Source: Bacillota bacterium
Lineage (GTDB): Bacteria > Bacillota > Clostridia > Clostridiales > Caloramatoraceae
DNA length: 10,932 bases
Assembly: GCA_023415335.1 (NCBI GenBank)
Contig: JAEZLD010000044.1
Span: forward strand, 1 to 10,932
Direction: 5' to 3'
Position 1 is the stretch's first letter. Each line of letters begins with the position of its first letter. The notes under the pieces are model-generated. The model ran no database searches and was not told the DNA's origin. It saw only the letters and a program-made list of their open reading frames with translations. Positions 1-8,001 of this stretch are shown here, one piece after another. The position numbers and the translations under genes were made by a program.

Positions 1-24
1 CCTTTAATTAATACCTCATACAAC

Positions 25-68
25 AGAAAAATACACAGCCTGCCTTTAGCTATGCCGTGTATTTTTCT
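25..68 (-). terminator. Hairpin terminator of the sugar-utilisation operon
   Basis: A perfect 12-bp inverted repeat (25-36 AGAAAAATACAC against 57-68 GTGTATTTTTCT) encloses a 20-nt loop. It starts 5 nt after the stop codon of the esterase gene on the minus strand. In the minus transcript the 3' arm is GTGTATTTTTCT, so the U-run lies inside the arm rather than after it. The A/U symmetry means it might also stop plus-strand transcription. Position and symmetry support a terminator; activity is inferred. Confidence 0.75.
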
Positions 69-73
69 AAATT

Positions 74-751
74 CTATATCAAAATATCCATTTTATTATG
101 TGATTCATATAAATTCTCTATAAACTCTGCAATAAGCCTGGCTAAAACTTTGTGCCCCTTATCATCAGGGTGGAGGCCATCAGGAAAATATTCTTCCTTA
201 AGCTCATAAGCAGCCTCACCTTCAAACAAATCCAAAACAGGGAAGCTGTATTTGCTTGCTATATCCTTTATTACATGAACATATTCTTTCAATGTAGCCC
301 CAGGTTTTTTATATCCATCACCTCTGGGGTTATCCTCATTGCATCTATGAGTTGGAGTCATTACTATAATAAAGGAATAGGGGTACTTAGAACGAAGACC
401 TGAATAAAGCATATTGCACGCCCCACAGAAGGTGTCATTGGTGTTATCTCCCACACTCCCCAATGGCGCATCCCCGTGTCCAAAGTCGTTTGTTCCCCCG
501 AACACAACAACTATATCCGCATCATCATCCATACAGGCATACCTACCGCAAAAGTTCTGGTCCAATCTTTCATCCTGAGAGGGCTTTGCCTGAGGAGCTA
601 TGCGCGTACCTCCTATACCATAATTCCTTGCTTCTGCTAGCCCGTACTCCTTTTTAAGAATACTAGTAAAACAGCACTCCGAGGAACTAGTGCCATGCCC
701 TTCTGTAATGCTGTCACCCAGGAAATTAATCTTCTTTCCCTTCAACTCCAA
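74..751 (-). CDS. SGNH/GDSL-family hydrolase, probable carbohydrate esterase
   Basis: This 225-residue protein has the SGNH hydrolase blocks. Block I is GDSIT with nucleophile Ser14, block II is the Gly in NYGIGG (43-48), block III is GGTND with Asn88, and block V is DGLHP with Asp191 and His194. All catalytic residues are present and the length fits a single-domain SGNH enzyme. No signal peptide is visible, so it should act in the cytoplasm. SGNH enzymes in glycan loci often remove acetyl or other acyl groups from sugars. Deacetylation of imported oligosaccharides is the natural role here, but the acyl group and sugar are unknown. The start is TTG, chosen because GGAGGG lies 6 nt upstream and MELKGKKINFLGDS gives the normal short lead into block I. 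It is the last gene of the operon, 23 nt after the GH2 gene and just before a terminator. Confidence 0.88.
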   Translation of the reverse strand: MELKGKKINFLGDSITEGHGTSSSECCFTSILKKEYGLAEARNYGIGGTRIAPQAKPSQDERLDQNFCGRYACMDDDADIVVVFGGTNDFGHGDAPLGSVGDNTNDTFCGACNMLYSGLRSKYPYSFIIVMTPTHRCNEDNPRGDGYKKPGATLKEYVHVIKDIASKYSFPVLDLFEGEAAYELKEEYFPDGLHPDDKGHKVLARLIAEFIENLYESHNKMDILI

Positions 752-757
752 GCAAAT

Positions 758-763
758 CCCTCC
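758..763 (-). promoter_or_regulatory. Ribosome binding site that fixes the TTG start of the esterase gene
   Basis: GGAGGG on the minus strand, with a 6-nt spacer to a TTG codon at 749-751. No ATG lies between this site and catalytic block I, so the site supports TTG as the true start. Confidence 0.75.
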
Positions 764-774
764 AAATACATAAA

Positions 775-2493
775 TTAAGCCTGATTTGCCTTGCGTACTC
801 GCTTCAAAGGAAGCTTTGGCCTGCGGTCATAGGTAACCAACCCATTTTGCTCTGTTTCTATATCACAGAATTGTGTATAGCAGTAGCCCTGTACATATGG
901 CGAACCTATAAGCTCCGCTGTAAGAGAGGTAATGTGCCTTTCATATTCCTCCAGATTGCTATCACTTGAATAGCCCCATCCATCTGCTCCTTCACCGGTG
1001 AAGCACACCCCGCCATATTCACTGATGATTATCGGCTGCCCTGAATAGGAACATCCTCCTACGTACAAATCCTTCCCTGCCGGGGTATATTTAAGAGTAT
1101 TCTCTAATGCAAGGTATCTTTCATGAATCACCTGTGGATTGCCTTCGTAATCGTGTATGGTAAGCAGGTCACCACAGGTATGCTCCCATCCATCATTGTC
1201 TACTACAACACGAGTGCTATCAAGGGACTTTGTAATATAATACGCCGCCATGCTGTGAGCTTGCTGCTTTGAATCATTTCTTATCTCCTGAACTCCCCAT
1301 GACTCATTTAACGGAACCCATGCAACGATGGATGGATGATTATAGTCTCTACGAACATTTTCCATCCATTCCGTATACATGTTTTGTGCATAGTCACATG
1401 AATATATATATGCAGATCCTATTTCACCCCATACTAAAAGCCCAAGCCTATCCGTATGATAATAAAATCTGGGGTCTTCTGATTTCTGATGCATCCTCAG
1501 CCCATTAAACCCCATTTCCTTAATTAGCATAATATCCTTAATATAAGCCTCATCTGTGGGGGCAGTCATAAGGGACTCAGGCCAGTATCCCTGATCTAAA
1601 ACCAGTTTCTGATAATACGGACGATTATTAAGCAAGAATCTTCCGTTTTCTATAGATACCTTCCTCATACCAAAATAGGAATCAACCTTATCTTTAAGCT
1701 TACCATCCTCATATACTCGAAAGCGCACATCGAAGAGCCTTGGATTTTCCGGAGACCAGGCGAGATCCTCGTAAAAATTCCATGCATTAAGGCATGGCTG
1801 CTCAAGACTTACTATGAAAAAGGATTTGTTTCCCATTCCACCAGTAGAAACTACCGCTACTGGAGTTTCCCCAAAAAACACTTCTGTTTCAAGGGTTATA
1901 TCCCCGCTGCCACAAATAGCGTACTCAATCCTTACAGCCTTCTCATCAAACATAGGAGTGATTTTTACATAGTCCATATGAATTTCATCTACTGCTTCAA
2001 TCCATACACTCTGCCAGATTCCCGTTGTCCTTGTATAAAAAATGCTACGGGAGCTCTCCTCCCAGAATTGCTTTCCCCTTAGCTGTTCCATATTTTTAGG
2101 GTCATCCTCAACCTTTAACTCCAGCCTATTAGAACCATCAAATCTAACCTGGTCCGTAATATCTATTGAAAAGCTACTCTGTCCTCCTATATGAGACTTA
2201 ACCAGTTCCCCATTCACCCATAGCCAGCACCTGTAGTCCACTGCGCCAAAGTGGAGAATTATTCTTTTACCATGCATGCTATCAGGCACAGTAAACCCTC
2301 TTCCATACCACACAACAGGGTGGAAGCCAGTTTGTGCTATTCCAGACAGCTTGCTTTCACATGCATAGGGAACAATGATGCTTTTGTCAAAGCTGCTTGT
2401 ACCAATGGAGAAATCCCATTCACCATTAAGAGACATCCAATTATCACGTTTAAAATCTGGCCTGGGGTGTTCACTTCTAGGTATATAACTCAT
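775..2493 (-). CDS. Glycoside hydrolase family 2 enzyme
   Basis: A 572-residue GH2 enzyme. It has an N-terminal sugar-binding jelly roll (about 1-168, with LNGEWDFS and the family motif TGIWQSVWIE at 157-166), an Ig-like beta-sandwich (about 170-280), and a C-terminal TIM barrel (about 285-560). The acid/base is Glu397 in WVPLNESWG and the nucleophile is Glu492 in IISEYGG. The supporting motif GLRMHQ is at 331-336. It is far shorter than LacZ-type enzymes (about 1,000 residues) and resembles compact GH2 members. The family includes beta-galactosidases, beta-glucuronidases, beta-mannosidases and arabinopyranosidases, so specificity cannot be read from sequence alone. No signal peptide is present, suggesting cytoplasmic action on imported oligosaccharides. 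The ATG is preceded by AAGGAGGG with a short 4-nt spacer. It lies 56 nt after the GH43 gene and 23 nt before the esterase gene. Confidence 0.93.
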   Translation of the reverse strand: MSYIPRSEHPRPDFKRDNWMSLNGEWDFSIGTSSFDKSIIVPYACESKLSGIAQTGFHPVVWYGRGFTVPDSMHGKRIILHFGAVDYRCWLWVNGELVKSHIGGQSSFSIDITDQVRFDGSNRLELKVEDDPKNMEQLRGKQFWEESSRSIFYTRTTGIWQSVWIEAVDEIHMDYVKITPMFDEKAVRIEYAICGSGDITLETEVFFGETPVAVVSTGGMGNKSFFIVSLEQPCLNAWNFYEDLAWSPENPRLFDVRFRVYEDGKLKDKVDSYFGMRKVSIENGRFLLNNRPYYQKLVLDQGYWPESLMTAPTDEAYIKDIMLIKEMGFNGLRMHQKSEDPRFYYHTDRLGLLVWGEIGSAYIYSCDYAQNMYTEWMENVRRDYNHPSIVAWVPLNESWGVQEIRNDSKQQAHSMAAYYITKSLDSTRVVVDNDGWEHTCGDLLTIHDYEGNPQVIHERYLALENTLKYTPAGKDLYVGGCSYSGQPIIISEYGGVCFTGEGADGWGYSSDSNLEEYERHITSLTAELIGSPYVQGYCYTQFCDIETEQNGLVTYDRRPKLPLKRVRKANQA

Positions 2494-2549
2494 AAGCCCT
2501 CCTTATTTGTTGTAATCGTTGGTATTGTTCTATATGTCATTGAATATTC

Positions 2550-4625
2550 TTATTCCAAAACGTTTATATATATTTTTTCCAGACAGCATCCTGTTGCACG
2601 AGCTCCTACCACTCCCCAGAGAATTGGTTCCCTATCGTGAAACCTTATGGAAGGCACTTCTTCTCCATTAACAAATACCTCAATATCGTTAAGACATGCC
2701 TTTACTGATATTCTATAATTCTCATTTTCGTTTGCTTCTATAGGGGCGTCTGCCAGGTCTTCTTTATTATATTTATGCTTGGACAATACTAAGCGGTTTT
2801 TCCTCACAGAAATACTATAGCCTATAAAAAAGTTTATACCCAAAAGCTCATCATCGCCTTCTCCACCTCTTGCAAGCTCTGTTGCACGAAAAATCATTCC
2901 TGCCTCACTGTCTTTGTCAGCACTGCAGGTCTTAAATGATAGTGTGGCCTTAAGGTCTGAAACCTGTGGCATATTAATAACAGCCTTTCCATCGGGTTCG
3001 GCTATATGTAATTCCTTATATATGTCTTCTTTTATATATGTATTTTTAAAAATATAAATTTTCCGCGGTTCAAATATTTCACTGCCAAAAGACAAATCAA
3101 TTTCATGCTGTCCTTCGTCTAATTCCATTTTGTATGATACACTGTCATTATTGTAAGCCATCATATCAGCCGCAGTTCTTATACCATCAATGAATACTGT
3201 AAGGCTGCAGGCTTTATTATTTATCTTGTCTGCCAGAACATATATCTCATATTCTCCACTTTCCGGCACATTCACCCTAAAACGATTCTGGGAATATATA
3301 GAACACGGTATAGGATAGCATGCGGCTGATTTATTCTTTACCGCACCGCTTATTACAGTAGTTCCAATCCCAATAGCTCCTCCTTCTGCAAAATACCCCG
3401 CTCTGCTTTCTTCTGAGACCAGTACCTTGCCTTCAAATAGAGGGAGTCCATCCAGGTAAGTTTTCATGCATTCCTTTTCATAATGTACCGTCATACAGTG
3501 TATAACTCCGTGGTTGTAATGCTCCACCAGAATCCTTGTACTCACAGTCCTTCCTTCATGATTAACAAAAGAAACACTATTATCTTCTTTATTAAACCTA
3601 AACTGATTTTCTCCTAATAAAACCCCATACTCCTTTGCATCTGAGAACAGATTATACTCCACTATACCTTGGCTTAAAAGTCTCTGCTTAGACCTGCACT
3701 TGAAACTACTGCCGTCAGATACGAAAAATCCACCCTTATTGTTCCAGATTGCATCTTCAACGTACCAATGTTCCTGAAAATCGTTATCATCAGCACATAT
3801 TCTGCATAGTGCCATCTCCGGTAGTGGCTGGCATAACCTTGAGGGGCCTGCCACCTGTACTCTTCCATCCTTAAGCTGTATTACATCTATATTTAAATCA
3901 CGGGTAAGGTCAGGGTTCATGTTATGGTAAACAATATATCTTGTAGCCAGGTCTGGACCAATTATCAAGGAATTATGACCAAGGCCTATATTTCTACCTG
4001 TAGTGTGTACTAAAACAGGATTGTTTTCACTGTCCTTGTATGGTCCCAGGGGATGCTCACTTACGGCCGCATTAATTCTATATCCAGCTGATAGATAGTG
4101 GTTGCCAGTATATGTCATATAATACAGACCATCCTCCTTTATCACCTGAGGTCCCTCTGTCCATCCATGGAGAAAGGCTCCCGTATTTACAGCCTGTCCA
4201 AACTTATCTGGTGCATCCATCCTGCACCCCATAATTCCCTCATCATGAGCCCAGTAGAAGTACCAGCTTCCATCGTCATCGATAAATACTGAACCGTCAA
4301 TATTATGCCCCACATTTCCAGTAAGCTTTTTAAATGGCCCCGTAGGACTATCACTTTTTAATACAAAGTGTCCCAGTCCCGAAGGCGAGGTGTACATATA
4401 GAATGAACCATTATAATAAACAACCTCTGGTGCAAATGGTACAAGACCCGGGAATTCCTCACTGCTTATTGTAGCCCCCTCCTCCTTCCAATCAACAAGG
4501 TTAACAGAGCTCCAACATCTTATGTCTGGATTGGTTCCATAAAGATAGTATGTACCATTGTACCGTATGACAAACGGATCGGCAAAATCCCCGTGCTTTT
4601 TTATAGGATTGGTGTATGTATTCAT
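2550..4625 (-). CDS. Glycoside hydrolase family 43 enzyme with C-terminal beta-sandwich domains
   Basis: A 691-residue protein whose first ~265 residues form a GH43 five-bladed propeller. Asp16 in FADPFV is the expected general base, Asp110 in NIDGSVF the pKa modulator, and Glu157 in WTEGPQ the general acid. His217 in GLGHNS matches the conserved central histidine. The catalytic set is intact. Residues ~280-430 look beta-rich and have no clear assignment. Residues ~440-527 resemble a CBM6/35-like sandwich (VPESGEYEIYV, then LDEGQHEIDLSF). Residues ~540-690 resemble a LamG or concanavalin-like sandwich (GMIFRAT, ISVKACLNDIEVFVNG). GH43 enzymes are mostly arabinofuranosidases, xylosidases and arabinanases; side-chain arabinofuranosidase is a reasonable guess. 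No signal peptide is visible, so it is probably cytoplasmic. The ATG follows a weak GAAAGG site 9 nt away, so translation may be modest. A stem-loop precedes it. Confidence 0.92.
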   Translation of the reverse strand: MNTYTNPIKKHGDFADPFVIRYNGTYYLYGTNPDIRCWSSVNLVDWKEEGATISSEEFPGLVPFAPEVVYYNGSFYMYTSPSGLGHFVLKSDSPTGPFKKLTGNVGHNIDGSVFIDDDGSWYFYWAHDEGIMGCRMDAPDKFGQAVNTGAFLHGWTEGPQVIKEDGLYYMTYTGNHYLSAGYRINAAVSEHPLGPYKDSENNPVLVHTTGRNIGLGHNSLIIGPDLATRYIVYHNMNPDLTRDLNIDVIQLKDGRVQVAGPSRLCQPLPEMALCRICADDNDFQEHWYVEDAIWNNKGGFFVSDGSSFKCRSKQRLLSQGIVEYNLFSDAKEYGVLLGENQFRFNKEDNSVSFVNHEGRTVSTRILVEHYNHGVIHCMTVHYEKECMKTYLDGLPLFEGKVLVSEESRAGYFAEGGAIGIGTTVISGAVKNKSAACYPIPCSIYSQNRFRVNVPESGEYEIYVLADKINNKACSLTVFIDGIRTAADMMAYNNDSVSYKMELDEGQHEIDLSFGSEIFEPRKIYIFKNTYIKEDIYKELHIAEPDGKAVINMPQVSDLKATLSFKTCSADKDSEAGMIFRATELARGGEGDDELLGINFFIGYSISVRKNRLVLSKHKYNKEDLADAPIEANENENYRISVKACLNDIEVFVNGEEVPSIRFHDREPILWGVVGARATGCCLEKIYINVLE

Positions 4626-4647
4626 AAGTTCATACCTTTCCGCTACG

Positions 4648-4708
4648 CTACAAGATACAAAAGCTAATAGTATATACCATCTTTAATTGATCAAGCTATA
4701 TCTTGTGG
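4648..4708 (-). repeat. Intergenic stem-loop between the permease and GH43 genes
   Basis: In the 100-nt gap between these genes, ACAAGATA and TATCTTGT form an 8-bp perfect stem, and an inner AGCT/AGCT pair (4662-4665 and 4694-4697) extends it. No U-run follows, so it is unlikely to be a strong terminator. It could attenuate or stabilise the mRNA at the switch from transport to enzyme genes. Function is inferred only. Confidence 0.4.
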
Positions 4709-4725
4709 TAGTCTAATAAATATTT

Positions 4726-5568
4726 TTACCCCTTTATTCCTGTCATGACAAAAGACTCCGTGAAGTGTTTCTGACATGTGATAAACAATATCAGTACAGG
4801 AATCATTGCTATCAAGGATGCAGCCATAACCAGCGGGATATCCGTCTGCTGTTCATAGTGCGAATTAAGCATTGCGATTGCAACCTGAATTGTCTGACGA
4901 GATTCACTATGTGTATAAAGCAGAGGAGTCATGTAATCATTCCAAGTGGCCATAAACATCATAATAGCATTTGTAACTATGGCTGGCTTGCACATAGGAA
5001 GGAATATTCTTCTATATGCTCCAAAGTATCCACATCCATCTATTTTAGCAGCATCAAGATAATCTGATGGAAGCCCCATAATAAACTGCCTCATAAAGAA
5101 AATATTATTGATGTTGCAAAGAGAGGCAGGGACAATCATAGGAAGAAGAGTATCAATCCATTTAAGCTTAGTATACACAATAAAGTTCGGAACCAGTAGT
5201 ACAATACCGGGCACCATCATAGTTGATAGAAGCATCAGGAAGATAACATTTTTCCCAGGAAACCTCAGCTTAGCAAAGGCAAAGGCCGCCATAGATGACG
5301 TTAGTGTACTGAGCGCCAGTACCAAAATTGTAATCAAACTGCTGTTTTTTATTCCAGTAATCAGATTTGCAGCACTCCATATATCTTTAAAGTTTGACCA
5401 GTCAATGGGATCAGGAATCCATTTGGGCGGTATAGTATAAACCAGGTTTGCCTCTTTCAAAGAAGTGGATATCATCCACACAAAAGGGACCACCATAGTA
5501 CATGCCCCTATAAGCAGGACCAGAAAAGCAAATATCCTCCGCAAAGAAGTCTTTCGTCCCATCTTCAT
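4726..5568 (-). CDS. ABC sugar transporter permease, MalG-type (CUT1 family)
   Basis: A 280-residue inner-membrane permease with about six hydrophobic segments and the cytoplasmic EAA loop at 172-195 (DAAKIDGCG, then RRIFLPMCKP), which docks the ATPase. The C-terminal SFVMTGIKG is typical of the MalG/MsmG group. It pairs with the upstream MalF-type permease to carry sugar oligomers delivered by the operon's lipoprotein. Its first ATG overlaps the upstream stop codon (ATGA), a sign of translational coupling. That ATG sits only about 1 nt from the GAGGGGG site. The ATG two codons later (5560-5562, giving MGRKTS) has a better 7-nt spacer and may be the true start. No ATPase gene is adjacent, so a shared MsmX/UgpC-like ATPase elsewhere is expected. 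Confidence 0.93.
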   Translation of the reverse strand: MKMGRKTSLRRIFAFLVLLIGACTMVVPFVWMISTSLKEANLVYTIPPKWIPDPIDWSNFKDIWSAANLITGIKNSSLITILVLALSTLTSSMAAFAFAKLRFPGKNVIFLMLLSTMMVPGIVLLVPNFIVYTKLKWIDTLLPMIVPASLCNINNIFFMRQFIMGLPSDYLDAAKIDGCGYFGAYRRIFLPMCKPAIVTNAIMMFMATWNDYMTPLLYTHSESRQTIQVAIAMLNSHYEQQTDIPLVMAASLIAMIPVLILFITCQKHFTESFVMTGIKG

Positions 5569-6458
5569 TCCCCCTCATAAACCCATCTGCGTGACACTAC
5601 AAATTGAATAATTGTTATAAGCATTATAAAAAGTCCAAAAATAAAGGCACAGGCACAAGCATACCCCATCTGACTGCTTTCAAATGCCTTCTGGTATATA
5701 TAAAATACGATTGTTCCAACACCATAGCCCCTTCCACCATCAGGCGCAAAAAGCTGTATCTCTAAGAATGTCTGAAGAGAACCAATCATTCCTGTTACTA
5801 AAAGGTAAAAGGTTGTTGGTGTAAGTAATGGAAACGTTATTTTTATAAACTGTTGCCAGGATGTTCCGCCATCTATCTGTGCTGCTTCATAATAGGTTTT
5901 CGGGACATTCTTTAATGCGGCTATATAATAAATAGAAATAATACCTATCATCTTCCAGGTTATCATAATAACTATCATTCTTTTTGTCCAGACTGGGTCG
6001 CCAAGCCAGTCTGGACCATGAATTCCAAAAACACTTAAAAAATTGTTTACTAAGCCATATTGAGCATTAAAAAGCCATTTCCATATCAGCGTAAGTGAAA
6101 CTATTGACGAAATAAACGGCAGATAATAAATAACTCGGAAGGCCTTCTCTGCAAGTATTCTCTTGTGACAGCAGTAGGCAAACGCCAAAGCAAACATCAA
6201 ATAAAATGGCACCGGTATAAGCATATAAAGAGTGTTTTTCAACGCAATCCAAAACTTTGGGTCCGTAAAAAGATTTTCAAAATTTCTCATTCCTACGAAC
6301 ATACGCTTTACAGATAAGATATTCCAGTTTGTAAAGCCTGCATATATGCAAATTACCAGAGGCAATAGGAAAAAAACCAGAAAATAAATTATTTGCGGTG
6401 TAACAAACAGTAATCCAGCTATACCCTCCTGGCGCATCATTTTATTGCTTTTCTTCAT
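5565..6458 (-). CDS. ABC sugar transporter permease, MalF-type (CUT1 family)
   Basis: A 297-residue membrane protein with about six hydrophobic segments. The first spans ~14-40 and the last ~268-288, ending in VVSRRWVYEGE, a common ending in this group. The EAA loop lies at 191-214 (EAAQIDGGTS, then FIKITFPLLTP). It forms the permease heterodimer with the MalG-type protein whose start codon overlaps its stop codon. The ATG has an AGGGGG site 9 nt upstream. It follows the solute-binding protein gene by 43 nt, the usual order for CUT1 importers. The sugar specificity resides mainly in the binding protein and cannot be read from this sequence. Confidence 0.93.
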   Translation of the reverse strand: MKKSNKMMRQEGIAGLLFVTPQIIYFLVFFLLPLVICIYAGFTNWNILSVKRMFVGMRNFENLFTDPKFWIALKNTLYMLIPVPFYLMFALAFAYCCHKRILAEKAFRVIYYLPFISSIVSLTLIWKWLFNAQYGLVNNFLSVFGIHGPDWLGDPVWTKRMIVIMITWKMIGIISIYYIAALKNVPKTYYEAAQIDGGTSWQQFIKITFPLLTPTTFYLLVTGMIGSLQTFLEIQLFAPDGGRGYGVGTIVFYIYQKAFESSQMGYACACAFIFGLFIMLITIIQFVVSRRWVYEGE

Positions 6459-6501
6459 GACGTTATTCCCCCTAACTTCTGGCTTAATATGAATTTGTCA
6501 A

Positions 6502-7848
6502 TTACTTGGTATACTCTGCCTTCTGTTCTATGCTCTTGTCCAGAAGTTGTTGCACAGTGCTGTTAATAGATTTGCAATACTCCTCTGCAGTGTTCTCACC
6601 CTTGAAAACTGAGACGGTATTTGAGTTAAACTCAGAAAACCATTCCTGATTAAAGGTTCTTGATTGTGTTGCTAAACGTGCTGTGTTTTCCAGGATATCA
6701 AATAACACCTGTTTGCTGGCTGGCTTTTTATCTGACTCCTTATACTCTCCGTATGCCATGTCCTTCAGCATGGGAATTGCCTGTCCCATCTGATAGGCTG
6801 TTCTTTGAGAATCCTCATTGAATGCAAGATATGCCGCTAAATTACATGCAGCTTCTGCAGCCTTTGTTGTTGCGGACACTGCCAGGCCGGCACTTCCAAA
6901 CCATATAGCACTCTCTCCTGTTTTAGGGCTAACAGGCCAGTTCATAACATCCCATTCAAAGTCGCAGTTTTCCCAGAAGTCAGCTAAGCTCCATGTACCA
7001 GCGCCTACCATTGCAAGCTTACCCTGCTTAAATCTGTCATAATCGCTTAATGCACTGCTTTCCTCAACTGTAGGAGCAACCTTATGTACAAGGCTCAAAT
7101 CTGCACACCACTGCAGTGCCTCTGTAAATGCAGGGTCAGTAATTTCTACCTTTGAAAGTGTCTCTGGGTCAACCCATTCTGCTCCATTGGACCATACTGC
7201 AGATTCCAATGAATATGCACCGGTACCATATATTTTGTTATCTCCCTCACCGCTTGTCAGCTTCTTAGCGGCTTCCAGGTAATCGTTCCAATCCCATGGG
7301 TTATCAGCGGTTGGAGGTGTTATTCCTGCATTTTTAAATAAATCTACATTATAGAACACAGGAAATGCGCTAACATCCTTAGGAAGTGCATATACATCAC
7401 CCTTGCCCTGATTCTCTCCATCAAAACGGTAAAGGTCATTCAAGCATTTCCAAACGTTATCTGGGTCAAATATTTCATTATTCTTAACATAGTCACTTAG
7501 ATTATAGAGATTTCCGGTTGCAGCGTACTTCATCATCTTGTCAATACTGCAGTAGAAAACATCTGGACATTGGCCTGAGCCTATCATCGCCTGAAGCTTA
7601 GTATCAAATTCGTTATCTGCAACAACGATATACTCAACCTCTACATCCTTATAAGTCTCTTCAAATTTTGAGATCATTGCTTTATAAGTAGCAATTTCGG
7701 AATCAGAACCCCATCCCATAAATGTAATCTTAGTTTTTCCATCCTTAGTTCCAGTAGACTTGTCTTCTCCACTGCCAGTGCTGTTACAGCCTGACATAAG
7801 ACATGCTGCCATCATAAACGTCAAAAGTAATGCGATTAACCTTTTCAT
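6502..7848 (-). CDS. Extracellular sugar-binding lipoprotein of an ABC transporter (family 1 SBP)
   Basis: A 448-residue solute-binding protein. It begins with a lipoprotein signal: MKR, a hydrophobic core, then the lipobox MSGC with lipidated Cys21. A Ser/Gly/Lys-rich linker (22-40) leads to the mature domain, which starts at ITFMGWGSDSE. The motif AMIGSGQCPDVFY (about 87-99) and the segment SLADFWENCDFEWDV followed by MNWPVSP are typical of family 1 binding proteins for oligosaccharides. It is anchored on the outer face of the membrane and hands sugar to the two permeases encoded next. The ATG has a strong GGAGGG site with a 6-nt spacer. As the first gene of the operon it has a ~73-nt leader and its promoter overlaps probable operator repeats, so it is likely induced by the sugar through the divergent regulator. 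Ligand is unknown; arabinose- or xylose-containing oligomers are inferred from neighbours. Confidence 0.94.
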   Translation of the reverse strand: MKRLIALLLTFMMAACLMSGCNSTGSGEDKSTGTKDGKTKITFMGWGSDSEIATYKAMISKFEETYKDVEVEYIVVADNEFDTKLQAMIGSGQCPDVFYCSIDKMMKYAATGNLYNLSDYVKNNEIFDPDNVWKCLNDLYRFDGENQGKGDVYALPKDVSAFPVFYNVDLFKNAGITPPTADNPWDWNDYLEAAKKLTSGEGDNKIYGTGAYSLESAVWSNGAEWVDPETLSKVEITDPAFTEALQWCADLSLVHKVAPTVEESSALSDYDRFKQGKLAMVGAGTWSLADFWENCDFEWDVMNWPVSPKTGESAIWFGSAGLAVSATTKAAEAACNLAAYLAFNEDSQRTAYQMGQAIPMLKDMAYGEYKESDKKPASKQVLFDILENTARLATQSRTFNQEWFSEFNSNTVSVFKGENTAEEYCKSINSTVQQLLDKSIEQKAEYTK

Positions 7849-7891
7849 TTTGTTCCCTCCACCACTTTATAGTTTTGCAAAAGATTCATTT

Positions 7892-7944
7892 CATTTAAAT
7901 ATTATTTGTATTTATCTCTTGCATTTAAATCATAGCATTTAAAC
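7892..7944. repeat. CATTTAAA(T/C) repeats around the sugar-operon promoter, candidate operators
   Basis: CATTTAAAT occurs at 7892-7900 and 7922-7930, and CATTTAAAC at 7936-7944. The last two are preceded by G, giving GCATTTAAA spaced 14 nt apart and placed on either side of the -10 box of the minus-strand promoter. The core ATTTAAAT is itself palindromic. A bound protein would block RNA polymerase. The region is AT-rich, so chance similarity is possible. Confidence 0.5.
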
Positions 7945-7958
7945 AAATATCATGTCAA
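7929..7958 (-). promoter_or_regulatory. Sigma-A-type promoter of the sugar-uptake operon
   Basis: On the minus strand TTGACA (7953-7958, perfect -35) is followed after 18 nt by TATGAT (7929-7934, five of six -10 matches). Transcription should start near 7922, leaving a leader of about 73 nt before the lipoprotein ATG. It is the best promoter in the window by consensus match. Confidence 0.8.
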
Positions 7959-8001
7959 TATATGCACGAAATATGTCGTATTCTTAAATTTTTAGTGGGT
8001 T

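Noticed and set aside
2511..2524. Sequence similar to a catabolite-responsive (cre) element, TGTAATCGTTGGTA
   Set aside because: Too many mismatches to the cre consensus, and it lies in a gap inside the operon rather than at the main promoter. No convincing cre was seen at 7849-7960.
4666..4700. Internal promoter before the GH43 gene (TTGATC ... TATACT)
   Set aside because: The spacing is only 14 nt, too short for a sigma-A promoter, and other -35 choices are poor. It is kept only as a side remark.
7873..7882. Perfect palindrome TTTTGCAAAA in the lipoprotein leader
   Set aside because: Short and low-complexity in AT-rich DNA, with no second copy nearby, so chance occurrence is likely.
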